Positions 16,973 through 27,128 of a DNA stretch of 64,000 nt are shown here, piece by piece. A program made the position numbers and the translations under genes. Below the pieces are notes generated by a model that saw only the letters and a list, made by a program, of their open reading frames with translations, was not told the DNA's origin and made no database searches. Position 1 is the stretch's first letter; every line of letters starts with the position of its first letter. The stretch lies in the NCBI GenBank assembly GCA_017619755.1, contig JAFZRU010000027.1:62001-126000 (forward strand). The letters run 5' to 3'. The DNA comes from Prevotella sp. Its GTDB lineage: Bacteria > Bacteroidota > Bacteroidia > Bacteroidales > Bacteroidaceae.

Positions 16973-17000
16973 GTTGTTATCATTTTTTTTATTATCTTTG
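16973..17000 (+). promoter_or_regulatory. Probable promoter for the 1210-residue protein gene
   Basis: TATCTTTG at 16993-17000 is a full match to the -7 element. The only upstream candidate, GTTG at 16973-16976, is 16 bases away, shorter than the usual 20. The predicted leader is about 120 bases and contains CCTG-T-CAA / TTG-CAGG, a small bulged hairpin around 17080-17099. Confidence 0.55.
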
Positions 17001-17127
17001 CACATGTAATGAGATTACACCTAAATTCCATCCGGGTGCTGTCTCTTCCAAAGAAAATGAAACCTATTTATTATTGCACCTGTCAACTTGGTTGCAGGAT
17101 ATTTATTAACTTTTAAATTTAACCTTT

Positions 17128-20100
17128 ATGAGATTTGCAAAACTACTTGTTTTGACGGCACTCTGGCTCTCTGCCAGCAGTGTTAAGGCTGTGGTTCCTG
17201 ATGGAATCTGGACTATGCCGGAACCTCAGGGTTTGGAGTTTACGGATGTGACATTCGACGATTACACCCGTTACTACCTCTACAACCCTGCAGCCAAGAT
17301 GTTCTTTGCCAGCGGCAATGAATACAACACCCGTGCCAGCGTGGCCACTTTCGGCTATGAGGTATGGTTCACCTCCAGTGTTGAGGAAGACGCCCCTGCG
17401 GGCTCATACCAGTTCAACGACAACTGCGCTCACCCCGACCGCAACCTTGGTGACAAGGATTTGTTCACCGATGACGGTGGCTCCACTTGGGTTGACCGCG
17501 CCTCCCAGGGCAACTACTCCTGGTCTGTGACCAAAGTAGGCGATTACTATCGCATTCAGAATGTTGCCCTTATCGCCGACATTCCCAGCTTTGACGGCAA
17601 GTACTTCGGTTGGGATGGCACAGATGACAATCGTCTTTACATGCTAACCCCAGAGGAAGGATTTGTGGATTGGAAATTTGTGACCGCCTCCTCCTATGAG
17701 GCATTTGTGGGCAACACAGAAGCCTATGAAGCCTACACGGTTGGCGTTCAGAAGTTCAACACCGCCAAGGAACTTAAGAAGCTGCTTGAGGATGCCGAAG
17801 CCATTGGAGCCAATGTTGCAGAGCAGCTTGCTGTTTACACCAACACTTCCAGCACTTTGGAAGAGCTCAAAGCTGCCATTGAAGCAGTGAAGGTTGCTAT
17901 AGAGGAACGCAAGAAAGAGATAGTGGATGAGCAGTATGAGAAAGCCACCGTTGAAAATCCCGTTGATGTGACCGACAAGTTCATCGTCAACCCGAGTTTC
18001 AAAGGCGACAATCTCTCTGGTTGGTCCGGCGACGCTTGGGGCAGCTACAGTCCCAAGGAGAATGCCGAGCAGTACAACAAGAACTACAACACCTACCAAG
18101 AGATCACCGGCCTTCGCGAGGGTGTTTACAAGTTCAACGTCCACGCCTTCTATCGTGCCGGCAACGCCCAGCCTGCCTACGACAACTACAAGGCTCAGAA
18201 CGACCTCTCACGCTACGCCAAGGTGTATGCCGACAACGGTGTCCAGACTTTGGAGACCCCCATCGCCTCCCCGTTCACTGCCGGCCTCACCGCCCAGGGC
18301 AGCACCGGCACTTGGAGCAGCGCGACCGATGCCGAAACCGGCGAGACATTCTACATCCCCAACAACATGATTGCTGCCGACGAGTTCTTCGGCAATGGCT
18401 ATTGCAATGACAACGCCGTGATCATCAACGTCACCGACGGCAACTTGAAGGTGGGTGCCAAGAAAGAGACCACCATCTCCGGCGACTGGAGCATCTTCGA
18501 CGACTTCTCGCTGACCTACTACGGCGACGGCGGCGATGCCTACAAGTTGATCTTGAACAACGTGATGAACAATCTGGAAGACTTCAGCAACTTGGAGGAC
18601 GTCTATACCTATTCTTATCTCGACGCCTACAACGCTGCCGTGGCCGCCACACAGAGCGCCAACACGAAGGAAGAGATTTTGAGTGCCATCGAAGCCATCC
18701 AGAACGCTTCCGCCGACTTGAAGAAGAACGTGGAGTTGTGGAAGCAGCTTGCTGAACTCTGCGAGGAAGCCAAGGCTGTGGCCATCAACACCGCCTACAT
18801 AGAAGACCCGTACCGTCTTGACGCCGGCGAGTGGGCCGACTTCGACTATGTGGACATGCTTCGCGCCCGCACCGCCACCAACGAGGAGTTGGAGGCCGAG
18901 TGCACCAAGGCTCGTGACCTGATTGACGCCTGCTACCTCCACCCGGTGGACGGTGCCGAGACAGACATGACCAACCTGATGAAGAACCCGAACTTCACCG
19001 ATTACGGTGATGGTTGGACCCGCGTGGCTGCCAGTGGTGGCAATGTCGCCCCCGGTGGTTTGTCCAACAACCCCTGCTATGAGGCTTGGAACAACGCCAA
19101 CTTCGACATCTACCAGAACGTGGAGAACGCCCCGATGGGTGTGTATCGCATCTCCGTGCAAGGCTTCTACCGCTACGGTCGCTCTGCCTTCCAGTCGTTC
19201 CTCAACGGCGACTACTACACCACGAAGGAGACCTGCCCGGTGTTCGTTTACATGAACGCCAACCAGACCCCGTTCACCAACGTGTATGGCGACCCCGTCC
19301 AGATTTACGACGCTGAGTTCTATAGCGCCAGCAACGACGCCACCAGCGAGACACTTCCCGACGGCACGACGGTTTACTTCCCCAACGGCATGCAAAGTGC
19401 CTCTATCGCCTTCAGTGCCGGTATGTACACCCAGTCAGCCTACGGCCTTGTGGCCCATACAGGTGACGTGATGCGCATCGGTGTGAAGGGTTCCTCCAAC
19501 CAGTTGAACGACAGCTGGTCCATCTGGGACAACTTCAAGATTGTCTATTGCGGCTACCGTGCCGACGTGGTGCAGCCCGTGCTTGAGCAGGCCATGATCG
19601 ACGCCGAGAACTCCCTCAACGGAGCCATTGGCAAGGACGTGGTGGAGAAGCTCCAGAACGCCCTTGACGCCGCCCGTGAGGCCATCGCCAGTGGCGACGG
19701 CACCAAGATGTTCGAGGCCCTTACCAACATCTTCTCCGTACAAGAGGAAGTTGCCGCCTCCAAGGCCATCTTCGCCGAGTTGACCGCCGCCAATGAGCAG
19801 CTTGCCAATGCCATCAGCAACGCCGTTGCCTCCGCCGACATCATCAACGAGGCCAACGCCTTGAATGCCGCCATCAACGACGGCATCGAGAACCACAGCT
19901 ATGCCGACGCCGACGTTCCCGGCCTGATTGAGCAGATCAAGGTCATGATCAACCGCCTCGGCATTCCGCGTGACATGGATCTTGCCAGCGACAGCAACCC
20001 GATCGAATGCAGCAGCATCATCATCAACCCGGCTTACGTAGATGGTGACGACCATGGTTGGACCGGTGGCGCCGCAGTGAACGCTACGGTGAACGATGCT

Positions 20101-20760
20101 GAGAAGTTCAACACCAACTACAACTACTACCAGCTGCTCCAGGGTCTTCCCGAGGGCACCTATCGTGTTGTCGTGCAAGGCTTCTATCGTGCCGGCACCG
20201 CCACCAATGATTACACCAGCTACATCGCCGACCCGAATGCCGACAGCAACGCCTTCCTGTATGCCGCTGTTGGTGAGGACACCGTGAGCGTTGCCATGCA
20301 CCGTCTCGCTTCCCAGGCTTTGGTGATGGAGACCCTTCCCGACGGTTGGCTCTACTGCGACGAGGCCAGCCTGTTGGCAGTGCCCAACTCGATGACCACC
20401 GCCGGTGACGCCTTCAACACTCCCAATGACGCCAACGAGATGCTCTACTCCAACAACAACGTTGTGGTGAAGGTGGGCGCCGAAGGCAAGCTCGTCATCG
20501 GTTTGAAGAAAGACGTACACATCGACACCGACTGGACCATCTGGGCCAACTGGCAGCTCTTCTACTACGGCAAGAACAGCACACTGGAGCCGAGCGGCAA
20601 TGCCCTGAGCATCGACGCCCTCACCGCCGGCAACGTGACAAGCATTGAAGTCTTCACTGTGAACGGCACCCGCGTCAGCGGTCTGCAAAAGGGCGTGAAC
20701 ATCGTCCGCGAGACCCTCAGCGACGGCACCATCCGCGTGAGGAAAGTGAGCGTGAAGTGA
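17128..20760 (+). CDS. Large secreted protein with three repeated beta-sandwich modules
   Basis: A 1210-residue exported protein of unknown function. Signal peptide residues 1-21. After an N-terminal beta-rich region (25-190), three homologous modules lie at about 278-466, 612-815 and 970-1160. Each begins with a line like IVNPSFKGDNLSGW and contains an EGVYKFNVHAFYRAG-like strand and a WSIFDDFSLTYYG-like end, a pattern of carbohydrate-binding beta-sandwiches. Alpha-helical linkers rich in Ala and Glu (about 205-270, 470-600, 825-960) separate them. The last 35 residues are a divergent sorting-like tail (FTVNGTRVSGLQKGVNIV). No catalytic residues are evident. It stands alone between two 9-bp repeat arrays, with its own promoter. 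An adhesin or glycan-binding surface protein is the best guess. Confidence 0.72.
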   Translation: MRFAKLLVLTALWLSASSVKAVVPDGIWTMPEPQGLEFTDVTFDDYTRYYLYNPAAKMFFASGNEYNTRASVATFGYEVWFTSSVEEDAPAGSYQFNDNCAHPDRNLGDKDLFTDDGGSTWVDRASQGNYSWSVTKVGDYYRIQNVALIADIPSFDGKYFGWDGTDDNRLYMLTPEEGFVDWKFVTASSYEAFVGNTEAYEAYTVGVQKFNTAKELKKLLEDAEAIGANVAEQLAVYTNTSSTLEELKAAIEAVKVAIEERKKEIVDEQYEKATVENPVDVTDKFIVNPSFKGDNLSGWSGDAWGSYSPKENAEQYNKNYNTYQEITGLREGVYKFNVHAFYRAGNAQPAYDNYKAQNDLSRYAKVYADNGVQTLETPIASPFTAGLTAQGSTGTWSSATDAETGETFYIPNNMIAADEFFGNGYCNDNAVIINVTDGNLKVGAKKETTISGDWSIFDDFSLTYYGDGGDAYKLILNNVMNNLEDFSNLEDVYTYSYLDAYNAAVAATQSANTKEEILSAIEAIQNASADLKKNVELWKQLAELCEEAKAVAINTAYIEDPYRLDAGEWADFDYVDMLRARTATNEELEAECTKARDLIDACYLHPVDGAETDMTNLMKNPNFTDYGDGWTRVAASGGNVAPGGLSNNPCYEAWNNANFDIYQNVENAPMGVYRISVQGFYRYGRSAFQSFLNGDYYTTKETCPVFVYMNANQTPFTNVYGDPVQIYDAEFYSASNDATSETLPDGTTVYFPNGMQSASIAFSAGMYTQSAYGLVAHTGDVMRIGVKGSSNQLNDSWSIWDNFKIVYCGYRADVVQPVLEQAMIDAENSLNGAIGKDVVEKLQNALDAAREAIASGDGTKMFEALTNIFSVQEEVAASKAIFAELTAANEQLANAISNAVASADIINEANALNAAINDGIENHSYADADVPGLIEQIKVMINRLGIPRDMDLASDSNPIECSSIIINPAYVDGDDHGWTGGAAVNATVNDAEKFNTNYNYYQLLQGLPEGTYRVVVQGFYRAGTATNDYTSYIADPNADSNAFLYAAVGEDTVSVAMHRLASQALVMETLPDGWLYCDEASLLAVPNSMTTAGDAFNTPNDANEMLYSNNNVVVKVGAEGKLVIGLKKDVHIDTDWTIWANWQLFYYGKNSTLEPSGNALSIDALTAGNVTSIEVFTVNGTRVSGLQKGVNIVRETLSDGTIRVRKVSVK

Positions 20761-20805
20761 AACATCCCGTAACGATTATCTGATGAATCATATCAGCTGA
20801 AACAA

Positions 20806-20846
20806 GGAAGCTGGTGGCAGGCTAAAAAGCCTGTCCACCAGTTTCC
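20806..20846 (+). terminator. Long hairpin after the 1210-residue protein gene
   Basis: Stem GGAA-CTGGTGG-AGGCT / AGCCT-CCACCAG-TTCC with an AAAA loop, 16 base pairs with small internal mismatches. There is no T-run after it, so it may be a processing or attenuating hairpin rather than a simple terminator. Confidence 0.55.
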
Positions 20847-20869
20847 CTGTGACTTTTAGGGGATAGTAA

Positions 20870-20941
20870 CCATAGAAACTATAGTAGCTATAGGAACTAT
20901 AGAAACTATAGTAGCTATAGAAGCTATAGAAACTATAAAAA
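20870..20941. repeat. 9-bp tandem array, second copy of (CTATAGNNN)8
   Basis: Eight 9-base units: the first degenerate (CCATAGAAA), then CTATAG with TAG, GAA, AAA, TAG, AAG, AAA, and finally CTATAAAAA followed by CCAT. It has the same length, ending and flank as the array at 16786-16857. The remainder of 20942-21145 has no ORF and no full promoter match; an AT tract (TTATTATATATATAAG) lies near 21050. Confidence 0.9.
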
Positions 20942-21145
20942 CCATGAAAAAGGCTGCAGCACCTGCCCCGGCATTGCCGGCGGACAGATAGCACCATTTG
21001 CGGATGGTGATATCCATCTGAAGCGCCCAAGCTTGCAGGACGAGAAACACCTTATTATATATATAAGCAGGGCCTCTTTCCGGAGATTCTCCCCATACTA
21101 CCAACCGAGAACACGAAACAAAAACCTAATAACAACAAAACGACT

Positions 21146-23797
21146 ATGAAACAGAAAAAGCAAGGACACCCGTCTTTGAAGTGCATGGCCCGCTATGCGC
21201 TCTTGGGCTGCGGTCTGCTGATGGGCGTATGGTCGGTGCAGTCCTGCGAGGACGAGTACCTCCTTACGGGCCAGCCATCCTGGCTTGGCAATTCCATCTA
21301 CGAGCAGTTGCAGAAAGAGGGCGAATACAGCACGCTGTTGCACTTGATTGACGACTTGGACCAGAAGGAAGTGCTCAGCCACACTGGTTCCAAGACCCTG
21401 TTTGCCGCCAACGATGCCGCTTTCGACAAGTGGTTTGGCAGCAATTCATGGGGTGTGAGAAACTACAGCCAGTTGTCCACGGCTCAGAAGAAGTTGCTTC
21501 TCAACAGCACGATGATCAACAACGCCTACCTGATTGAGTTGTTGTCGAACGTGAGCGGCACCCCTCCCATGGAAGGCATGTGCATGCGGCGTGAGACAGC
21601 ATCCTCGATTTATGACTCGGTGTATGTGATGAAGCCCTCCGAGATGCCCAACACCTACTCGTGGTGGAAATACACGGAGGCCGGACGCAGCATCCCCATC
21701 ATGAAGGATGCCAACTCCGCCCCCATGATTCACTTCCTCCCGGCATTCATGCAATACTACAACATCACCGACGAGGACTTGAGCATCCTGACCAACCACC
21801 AGGCGACCTCCATCAACGAGGCATGGGTGAACGGACAGCGCATCAGCACCCGCGACATCACCTGCAAGAACGGCTACATCCACAAGATTGACGGCGTGGT
21901 GGAGCCTTCTCCCAACATGGCCGAGATCATCCGCCAAAATCCCGAGATGTCGAAATGGTCTCACCTGATCGATCGTTTCAGCGCCCCCTACTACGACGCC
22001 ACCGTGACCCGCGAGTACAACCGCCTCTACAACAACGAGGACTCCGTCTATGTGCTACGCTATTTCAGCAAGCGTTCGAACAGAGGCCTCGCCATCGCCT
22101 CCACCCCCGACAACACGGCAGTGGAGGCCCAGCTGTCGTTCGACCCCGGGTGGAACCATTACATGTACAGCAACACGATGAATTACGACCTGCACTATGA
22201 CGCCGGTGCGATGATCGTCCCCACCAACCAAGCCTTGGACGAGTGGTGGGAAGGCGAGGGCAAGGACCTGCAGATGGAGTACGGCTCATGGGACAACATC
22301 CCCGACGCCACGCTGGCCAAATTGCTCAACGTGAACATGCTCCCGACGTTCACCGACGCCATCCCCTCCAAGTTCGACCATGTGCTCAACGATGCGAAGG
22401 AAGAATTGGGCATCAAGAAGGAGAATGTGGTCTCCTGCTACATGGGCTGCAACGGCGTGGTGTATCTTGTCAACAAGGTGTTCTCCCCCGCCGAATACGC
22501 CTCCGTGGCCTACCCCGCCCTGGCTCACGCCTCAACGATGAACGTCATCTATTGGGCCATCGACCAGTTGAACTTCCTCCCCTACCTGCTCTCCATGGAC
22601 TCGAAATACAGCCTGTTGCTCCCGACGAACGACGCGATGCTGTGGTACATCGACCCCGCCTTCTATGGCAAGACGGAGAATGCCACGGGCAACGAGGCCC
22701 CCTCCGTACTGGAGTTCTTCTATGACATGACCAAGACATCCACCGAGCGCGTCCAGGCCCGTCGCTACAACGCCACGGTGACCCCCGACGGCGTCATCAC
22801 GAAGGGCGCCCGCACACAGGCCACCGTCGCCTCCACAGTGATTCGCGACCGCTTGAAGCGCTTGATGGACCAACTCATCATCGTGGGCGACGTACAGGAC
22901 GGGCACGAGTACTACAAATCCAAGGGCGGCACGCTCATCCGTGTGACACGCAGCGACGACGGCCGCTTGGCCTTCCAGAGTGGCTGGGACATGGAGCACA
23001 ACACGGTTCTCCCTGTGAACGACGACGAGATTTACCCGAAGACCAATGGTAAGTCCTACCAGCTTAACGACCGCATGCCTCTTGGCGCCCAGCGCTCTTT
23101 CTATTTGACATTGAAGGGCAACGAGGAATTCTCAAAATTCCTCGAGCTGATCGACCACGACGGCAGCGCCTTGATGAAGACGAAGCTCGGCAGTTCCGCT
23201 TCCAGCACCTACAATGCCGGCTTGGTGGACCAGGGCAGCAAGAACTTCTCCCTGTTCGACAACTACAACTACACGGTGTATGTTCCCACCAACGCCGCCA
23301 TCCAACGCCTGATTGACGAGGGCTACCTTCCCACCTGGGAAGACTACGAGGCCCAGACGGAGCGTGAATGGGGCACGGAGGCACTGGCCGACAGTGCGCG
23401 CCAAGTTCTGAAGAACATCATCGTCGATTTCGTCCGCTACCATGTGCAGGACCACTCCGTGGCCATCAACATGGCTCCCGACGAGGGCAGCTACACGAAC
23501 ATCTACGAGAGCATGCTCCGCAACCCTGAGACGGGACGCTTCTTCCCACTGCAATACGACAACTCCAACGGCCAGCTGAGCGTGACCGATGTGATGGGCA
23601 ACACCCGCCATGTGACGAAGAGCGCGGGCTTGTACAACCAAATCTGCCGCGACTATTGGTTCAGCGGCACTCCCGGCACCAACCAGGCCACCATCTTCAT
23701 GGCCTCCGACGCCGTCGTCCACCAAATCGACGACGTGCTGATGTACCATAAGATGACCCCTTGGAGACAACAACTTAACATGATAAGGAGGAAATAA
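21146..23797 (+). CDS. FAS1 (fasciclin)-domain lipoprotein, four modules
   Basis: An 883-residue lipoprotein opening the SusC/SusD locus. The lipobox is VQSC with Cys34, followed by EDE, the acidic pattern that sends lipoproteins to the cell surface in this phylum. Four FAS1-like modules can be traced by their second motif: TLFAANDAAFDKWF (about residue 92), AMIVPTNQALDEWW (about 352), SLLLPTNDAMLWYI (about 490) and TVYVPTNAAIQRLI (about 710). FAS1 domains mediate adhesion or ligand binding. In Bacteroidetes such lipoproteins often accompany SusCD pairs and probably act like SusE/SusF as extra surface binding proteins. Four bases separate it from the SusC gene. The ligand is unknown. Confidence 0.82.
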   Translation: MKQKKQGHPSLKCMARYALLGCGLLMGVWSVQSCEDEYLLTGQPSWLGNSIYEQLQKEGEYSTLLHLIDDLDQKEVLSHTGSKTLFAANDAAFDKWFGSNSWGVRNYSQLSTAQKKLLLNSTMINNAYLIELLSNVSGTPPMEGMCMRRETASSIYDSVYVMKPSEMPNTYSWWKYTEAGRSIPIMKDANSAPMIHFLPAFMQYYNITDEDLSILTNHQATSINEAWVNGQRISTRDITCKNGYIHKIDGVVEPSPNMAEIIRQNPEMSKWSHLIDRFSAPYYDATVTREYNRLYNNEDSVYVLRYFSKRSNRGLAIASTPDNTAVEAQLSFDPGWNHYMYSNTMNYDLHYDAGAMIVPTNQALDEWWEGEGKDLQMEYGSWDNIPDATLAKLLNVNMLPTFTDAIPSKFDHVLNDAKEELGIKKENVVSCYMGCNGVVYLVNKVFSPAEYASVAYPALAHASTMNVIYWAIDQLNFLPYLLSMDSKYSLLLPTNDAMLWYIDPAFYGKTENATGNEAPSVLEFFYDMTKTSTERVQARRYNATVTPDGVITKGARTQATVASTVIRDRLKRLMDQLIIVGDVQDGHEYYKSKGGTLIRVTRSDDGRLAFQSGWDMEHNTVLPVNDDEIYPKTNGKSYQLNDRMPLGAQRSFYLTLKGNEEFSKFLELIDHDGSALMKTKLGSSASSTYNAGLVDQGSKNFSLFDNYNYTVYVPTNAAIQRLIDEGYLPTWEDYEAQTEREWGTEALADSARQVLKNIIVDFVRYHVQDHSVAINMAPDEGSYTNIYESMLRNPETGRFFPLQYDNSNGQLSVTDVMGNTRHVTKSAGLYNQICRDYWFSGTPGTNQATIFMASDAVVHQIDDVLMYHKMTPWRQQLNMIRRK

Positions 23798-23800
23798 GGC

Positions 23801-26800
23801 ATGAGAAACATACGAACCATCCTACTGACGCTATTGCTCCAGGCCTTTGCCATAGGAGCCTATTCGCAGGCCATCACCTCCGTTCACGGCACGGTGAGCG
23901 ACGACATAGAGCCGCTTATCGGTGCCACGGTGTGCGAGATTGACGGCAACGGCCGTATCATCGAGAGCGCCATCACCGACCTGAATGGCAACTTCACGAT
24001 GAAAATCCAGAATCCGAAGGACAAGATCCGCTTCACCTACGTGGGAATGAAGACGGTGACGCTCCCCATCAACAAGACGACCTACGATATCACGATGGAG
24101 TCCGCCACGGAACTCCAAGAGGTGACGGTGGTGTCGAAGCGCCGCGCCCGCGGCAACTCGCTCCCCATCCCCGAGCGCGAGTTGTCCTACGCCACCCAGA
24201 GTTTGGACATGAAGGAGTTCGAGGGTTTGGGCATCACCTCCGTTGACGAGGTGCTACAAGGCCGCATCGCCGGTCTTGACATCATCGGCAACTCCGGCGA
24301 CCTTGGCTCCGGCTCCACGATGCGCCTTCGCGGTGCCTCGTCGCTCTCCACGCTGACGAACGCCAACCCGCTGATTGTGGTTGACGGCAACATCCGCGAC
24401 GTGAACCTTGACAACTTCGACATGGCCTCCGCCAACAACGAGAAGTTCGCCGAACTGCTGAACATCAACCCCGAGGACATCGCGAGCATCAACGTGCTGA
24501 AGGACGCCGCCGCCACCGCTCTCTACGGCTCACAAGGCGGCAACGGCGTGATCGAGTTGACGACGAAGCGCGGCGTACCCGGCCCGCCGAAACTCACCTA
24601 CTCCCTGAAACTCACCGGCACCTTCCAGCCCAAGGGTTACAAGCTCCTCAACGGCGACGACTACACGATGCTGTTGAAGGAGTCCTACTTCAACCCCACC
24701 CAGGATGACAATGCCTCTGCCAACGTGCCGGAAATCAACTATGACCCGACATTCTCCGAGTACGAGCAATACAACAACAACACCGACTGGCGCGACGCCG
24801 TCACCCAGTGGGGCTTGCGCCAGAACCACTACCTCACGGTGAGCGGTGGTGGCGAGAAGGCTTCGTTCCGCATCAGCGGCGGCTTCGACAACGAGACCGG
24901 CACCATCATCAAGCAGCAGCTGAACCGCTTCACCACCCGTGTGGCCTTGGACTACAACATCAGCCGCCGCATCCGTGTCAGCACCAACTTCGCCCTCACC
25001 TACACGAAGAACGACCGCAACAGCGACGACCTGCTGTCCATCGCCCTGCGCAAGATGCCCAACCTGAGCATCTACGAGCAAGACCCAGTGACAGGCAAGG
25101 ACACAGACAAGTATTATCAGATGCTGCAGACAGCCTCGGGCATCTTCACCAACAACCAAAAATCGCTTGTCAACCCGGTGGCTTCCGCAAATTTGGCGAA
25201 GAACCAGCAGCGGACATACGACATGACCCCAGAATTGGTGCTCAACTACCAACTCCTCGGCACCAACTACGACAAGACGCAGCTCAACTGGCGCGGCTCC
25301 GTGTACATGAGCATCTACAACGAGTACATCGACCGCTTCTACCCCCAGGAGTTAACCACGGTGGCTTGGAGCGCCGGCGTCAACACGAGTTACGCCTATT
25401 CCTACAAGAGTGTGGCCTTCAACACGAAGCAGACCCTGACGTTTATCCCCGCCTTCAAGAACAAGGACCACGCACTGATGTCGATGGGCCGCATGGAGCT
25501 CACCTCCGGCTCGTCGAACAGCCAGTCCACCAACGGCAGCGGCCTTCCCTCCGGTGGCATCGAGAGTCCTGACGCCGGCGGCCAGATCACCGGCCTTGGT
25601 TCCGGCTACAACGAGTGGCGTTCCCTCTATTTCACCTTCTCAACTCACTACGCCTACAAGGAGCGTTACATCGCCGATTTCACCATCCGTGCCGACGGAA
25701 CGACGAAATTCGGGCCGGGCAACCGCTGGGGCTACTTCCCCTCTGCGTCGTTGAAATGGATAGTGAGCGACGAGCCTTGGATGAAATGGTCGGACAAGTG
25801 GTTGTCGATGCTCGCCCTCCGTCCCAGCTGGGGGCGCGTGGGCAACCAGCCAAGCAGCAACTACCTCTACACGTCGAAATACGGCACCACCTCACGCTAC
25901 CTTGACATGAGTGCAATGTACCCCATCAACATCCGCCTGACAGATATGAAATGGGAAATAATGTCGAGTTACAACTTCGGTATCGACCTCGGCTTCCTTA
26001 ACGACCGCCTGACCATGAGCATCGAAGGATATCGCAGCACGACGACCGACATGCTGCTGTCCAACTACCGCATCCCCTCGAACACCGGCTTCATGACCGT
26101 TCCTTACCGCAACAGCGGCAAGATGCGCAACACCGGCTGGGAGTTCCATGTAAACACCAACAAGCTCATCAAGGCCGGCAAGCTGATCATCGACCTGAAT
26201 GCCAACTTTGGCAACAACCGCAACGAGATTTTGGAGATGGACGAGTATGTGCTCAACAACCTCAACTCCACCTATAGTTACAAGAACGGCGAAACCCTTC
26301 AGCGCGTGCAGTTGAACAACCCCTTGGGTGCCATCTACGGTTTCCGCTACAAGGGTGTCTATCAATACAACTACAGCACGTTCTCCAAATTGAGCCGTGA
26401 GGAACAGGAGCAGTTCATCGCCGAGGGCAAGACCGCTCCTATAGCCCTGAGCGCCGACGGTCAAATCATCCGCGACGGTGCCGGCAACCCCGTTCGCATG
26501 ATGTACAACTACACCAACGACGGCACTGGCAAGAATTTCCGTTTCAACGGCGGCGACGCGATGTATGAGGATGTGAACCACGACGGCCAAATCAACGCCT
26601 TGGACATCGTCTATCTTGGCAGTTCCCTTCCCACCCTCACCGGTGGTTTCGGCTTCACCTTCACCTACGGCGACTGGCGTTTGACGACACAGTTCACCTA
26701 CCGCACAGGCAACAAGATCATCAACCTCGCCCGCATGGATGCCGAGTCGATGTTCACCAACAACAACCAGAGCCAGGCGGTGAACTACCGCTGGCGCAAG

Positions 26801-27124
26801 GAGGGCGACGTGACCACCATCCCCCGTGCGATGTATGGCGACCAAAGCAACTACAACTCCCTTGTCAGCGACCGCTTTGTTGAAGACGGCAGTTACCTCC
26901 GCATGGGCTACGCTCAGCTGTCCTACACCCTTCGTCAGAAATACGCCAAGTGGTTGGGGTTGAACAAGGTGTCATTCTACGCGAGTGCGAACAACCCGTT
27001 CGTCCTGACGAAATACTCCGGCGTGGATCCCGACATCTCCGCCTCCGGCTACGCTCCTGCCATCGACCGTGCGCAGACCCCCCGCTCACGTTCCTACACC
27101 CTTGGCATCACCGTTGAATTCTAA
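23801..27124 (+). CDS. SusC/RagA-type TonB-linked outer-membrane transporter, first of two
   Basis: A 1107-residue TonB-dependent transporter. Signal peptide residues 1-23 (ending AYSQ). A carboxypeptidase-regulatory-like sandwich (about 27-105) starts VHGTVSDDIEPLIGATV. The plug domain (about 130-250) contains DEVLQGRIAGLDI, MRLRGASSL and NPLIVVDGNI, and the barrel follows to the end. The last residues, YTLGITVEF, finish with an aromatic as outer-membrane barrels do. It forms a pedal-bin complex with the SusD partner encoded four bases downstream and is powered by TonB. The substrate could be a glycan or a peptide and cannot be read from sequence. Confidence 0.95.
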   Translation: MRNIRTILLTLLLQAFAIGAYSQAITSVHGTVSDDIEPLIGATVCEIDGNGRIIESAITDLNGNFTMKIQNPKDKIRFTYVGMKTVTLPINKTTYDITMESATELQEVTVVSKRRARGNSLPIPERELSYATQSLDMKEFEGLGITSVDEVLQGRIAGLDIIGNSGDLGSGSTMRLRGASSLSTLTNANPLIVVDGNIRDVNLDNFDMASANNEKFAELLNINPEDIASINVLKDAAATALYGSQGGNGVIELTTKRGVPGPPKLTYSLKLTGTFQPKGYKLLNGDDYTMLLKESYFNPTQDDNASANVPEINYDPTFSEYEQYNNNTDWRDAVTQWGLRQNHYLTVSGGGEKASFRISGGFDNETGTIIKQQLNRFTTRVALDYNISRRIRVSTNFALTYTKNDRNSDDLLSIALRKMPNLSIYEQDPVTGKDTDKYYQMLQTASGIFTNNQKSLVNPVASANLAKNQQRTYDMTPELVLNYQLLGTNYDKTQLNWRGSVYMSIYNEYIDRFYPQELTTVAWSAGVNTSYAYSYKSVAFNTKQTLTFIPAFKNKDHALMSMGRMELTSGSSNSQSTNGSGLPSGGIESPDAGGQITGLGSGYNEWRSLYFTFSTHYAYKERYIADFTIRADGTTKFGPGNRWGYFPSASLKWIVSDEPWMKWSDKWLSMLALRPSWGRVGNQPSSNYLYTSKYGTTSRYLDMSAMYPINIRLTDMKWEIMSSYNFGIDLGFLNDRLTMSIEGYRSTTTDMLLSNYRIPSNTGFMTVPYRNSGKMRNTGWEFHVNTNKLIKAGKLIIDLNANFGNNRNEILEMDEYVLNNLNSTYSYKNGETLQRVQLNNPLGAIYGFRYKGVYQYNYSTFSKLSREEQEQFIAEGKTAPIALSADGQIIRDGAGNPVRMMYNYTNDGTGKNFRFNGGDAMYEDVNHDGQINALDIVYLGSSLPTLTGGFGFTFTYGDWRLTTQFTYRTGNKIINLARMDAESMFTNNNQSQAVNYRWRKEGDVTTIPRAMYGDQSNYNSLVSDRFVEDGSYLRMGYAQLSYTLRQKYAKWLGLNKVSFYASANNPFVLTKYSGVDPDISASGYAPAIDRAQTPRSRSYTLGITVEF

Positions 27125-27128
27125 GAAC

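Noticed and set aside
18208-20688. Two minus-strand frames of about 400 codons opposite the 1210-residue protein
   Set aside because: Repeated modules on the plus strand explain the sequence; the minus frames are Val/Gly/His-rich shadows without start signals.
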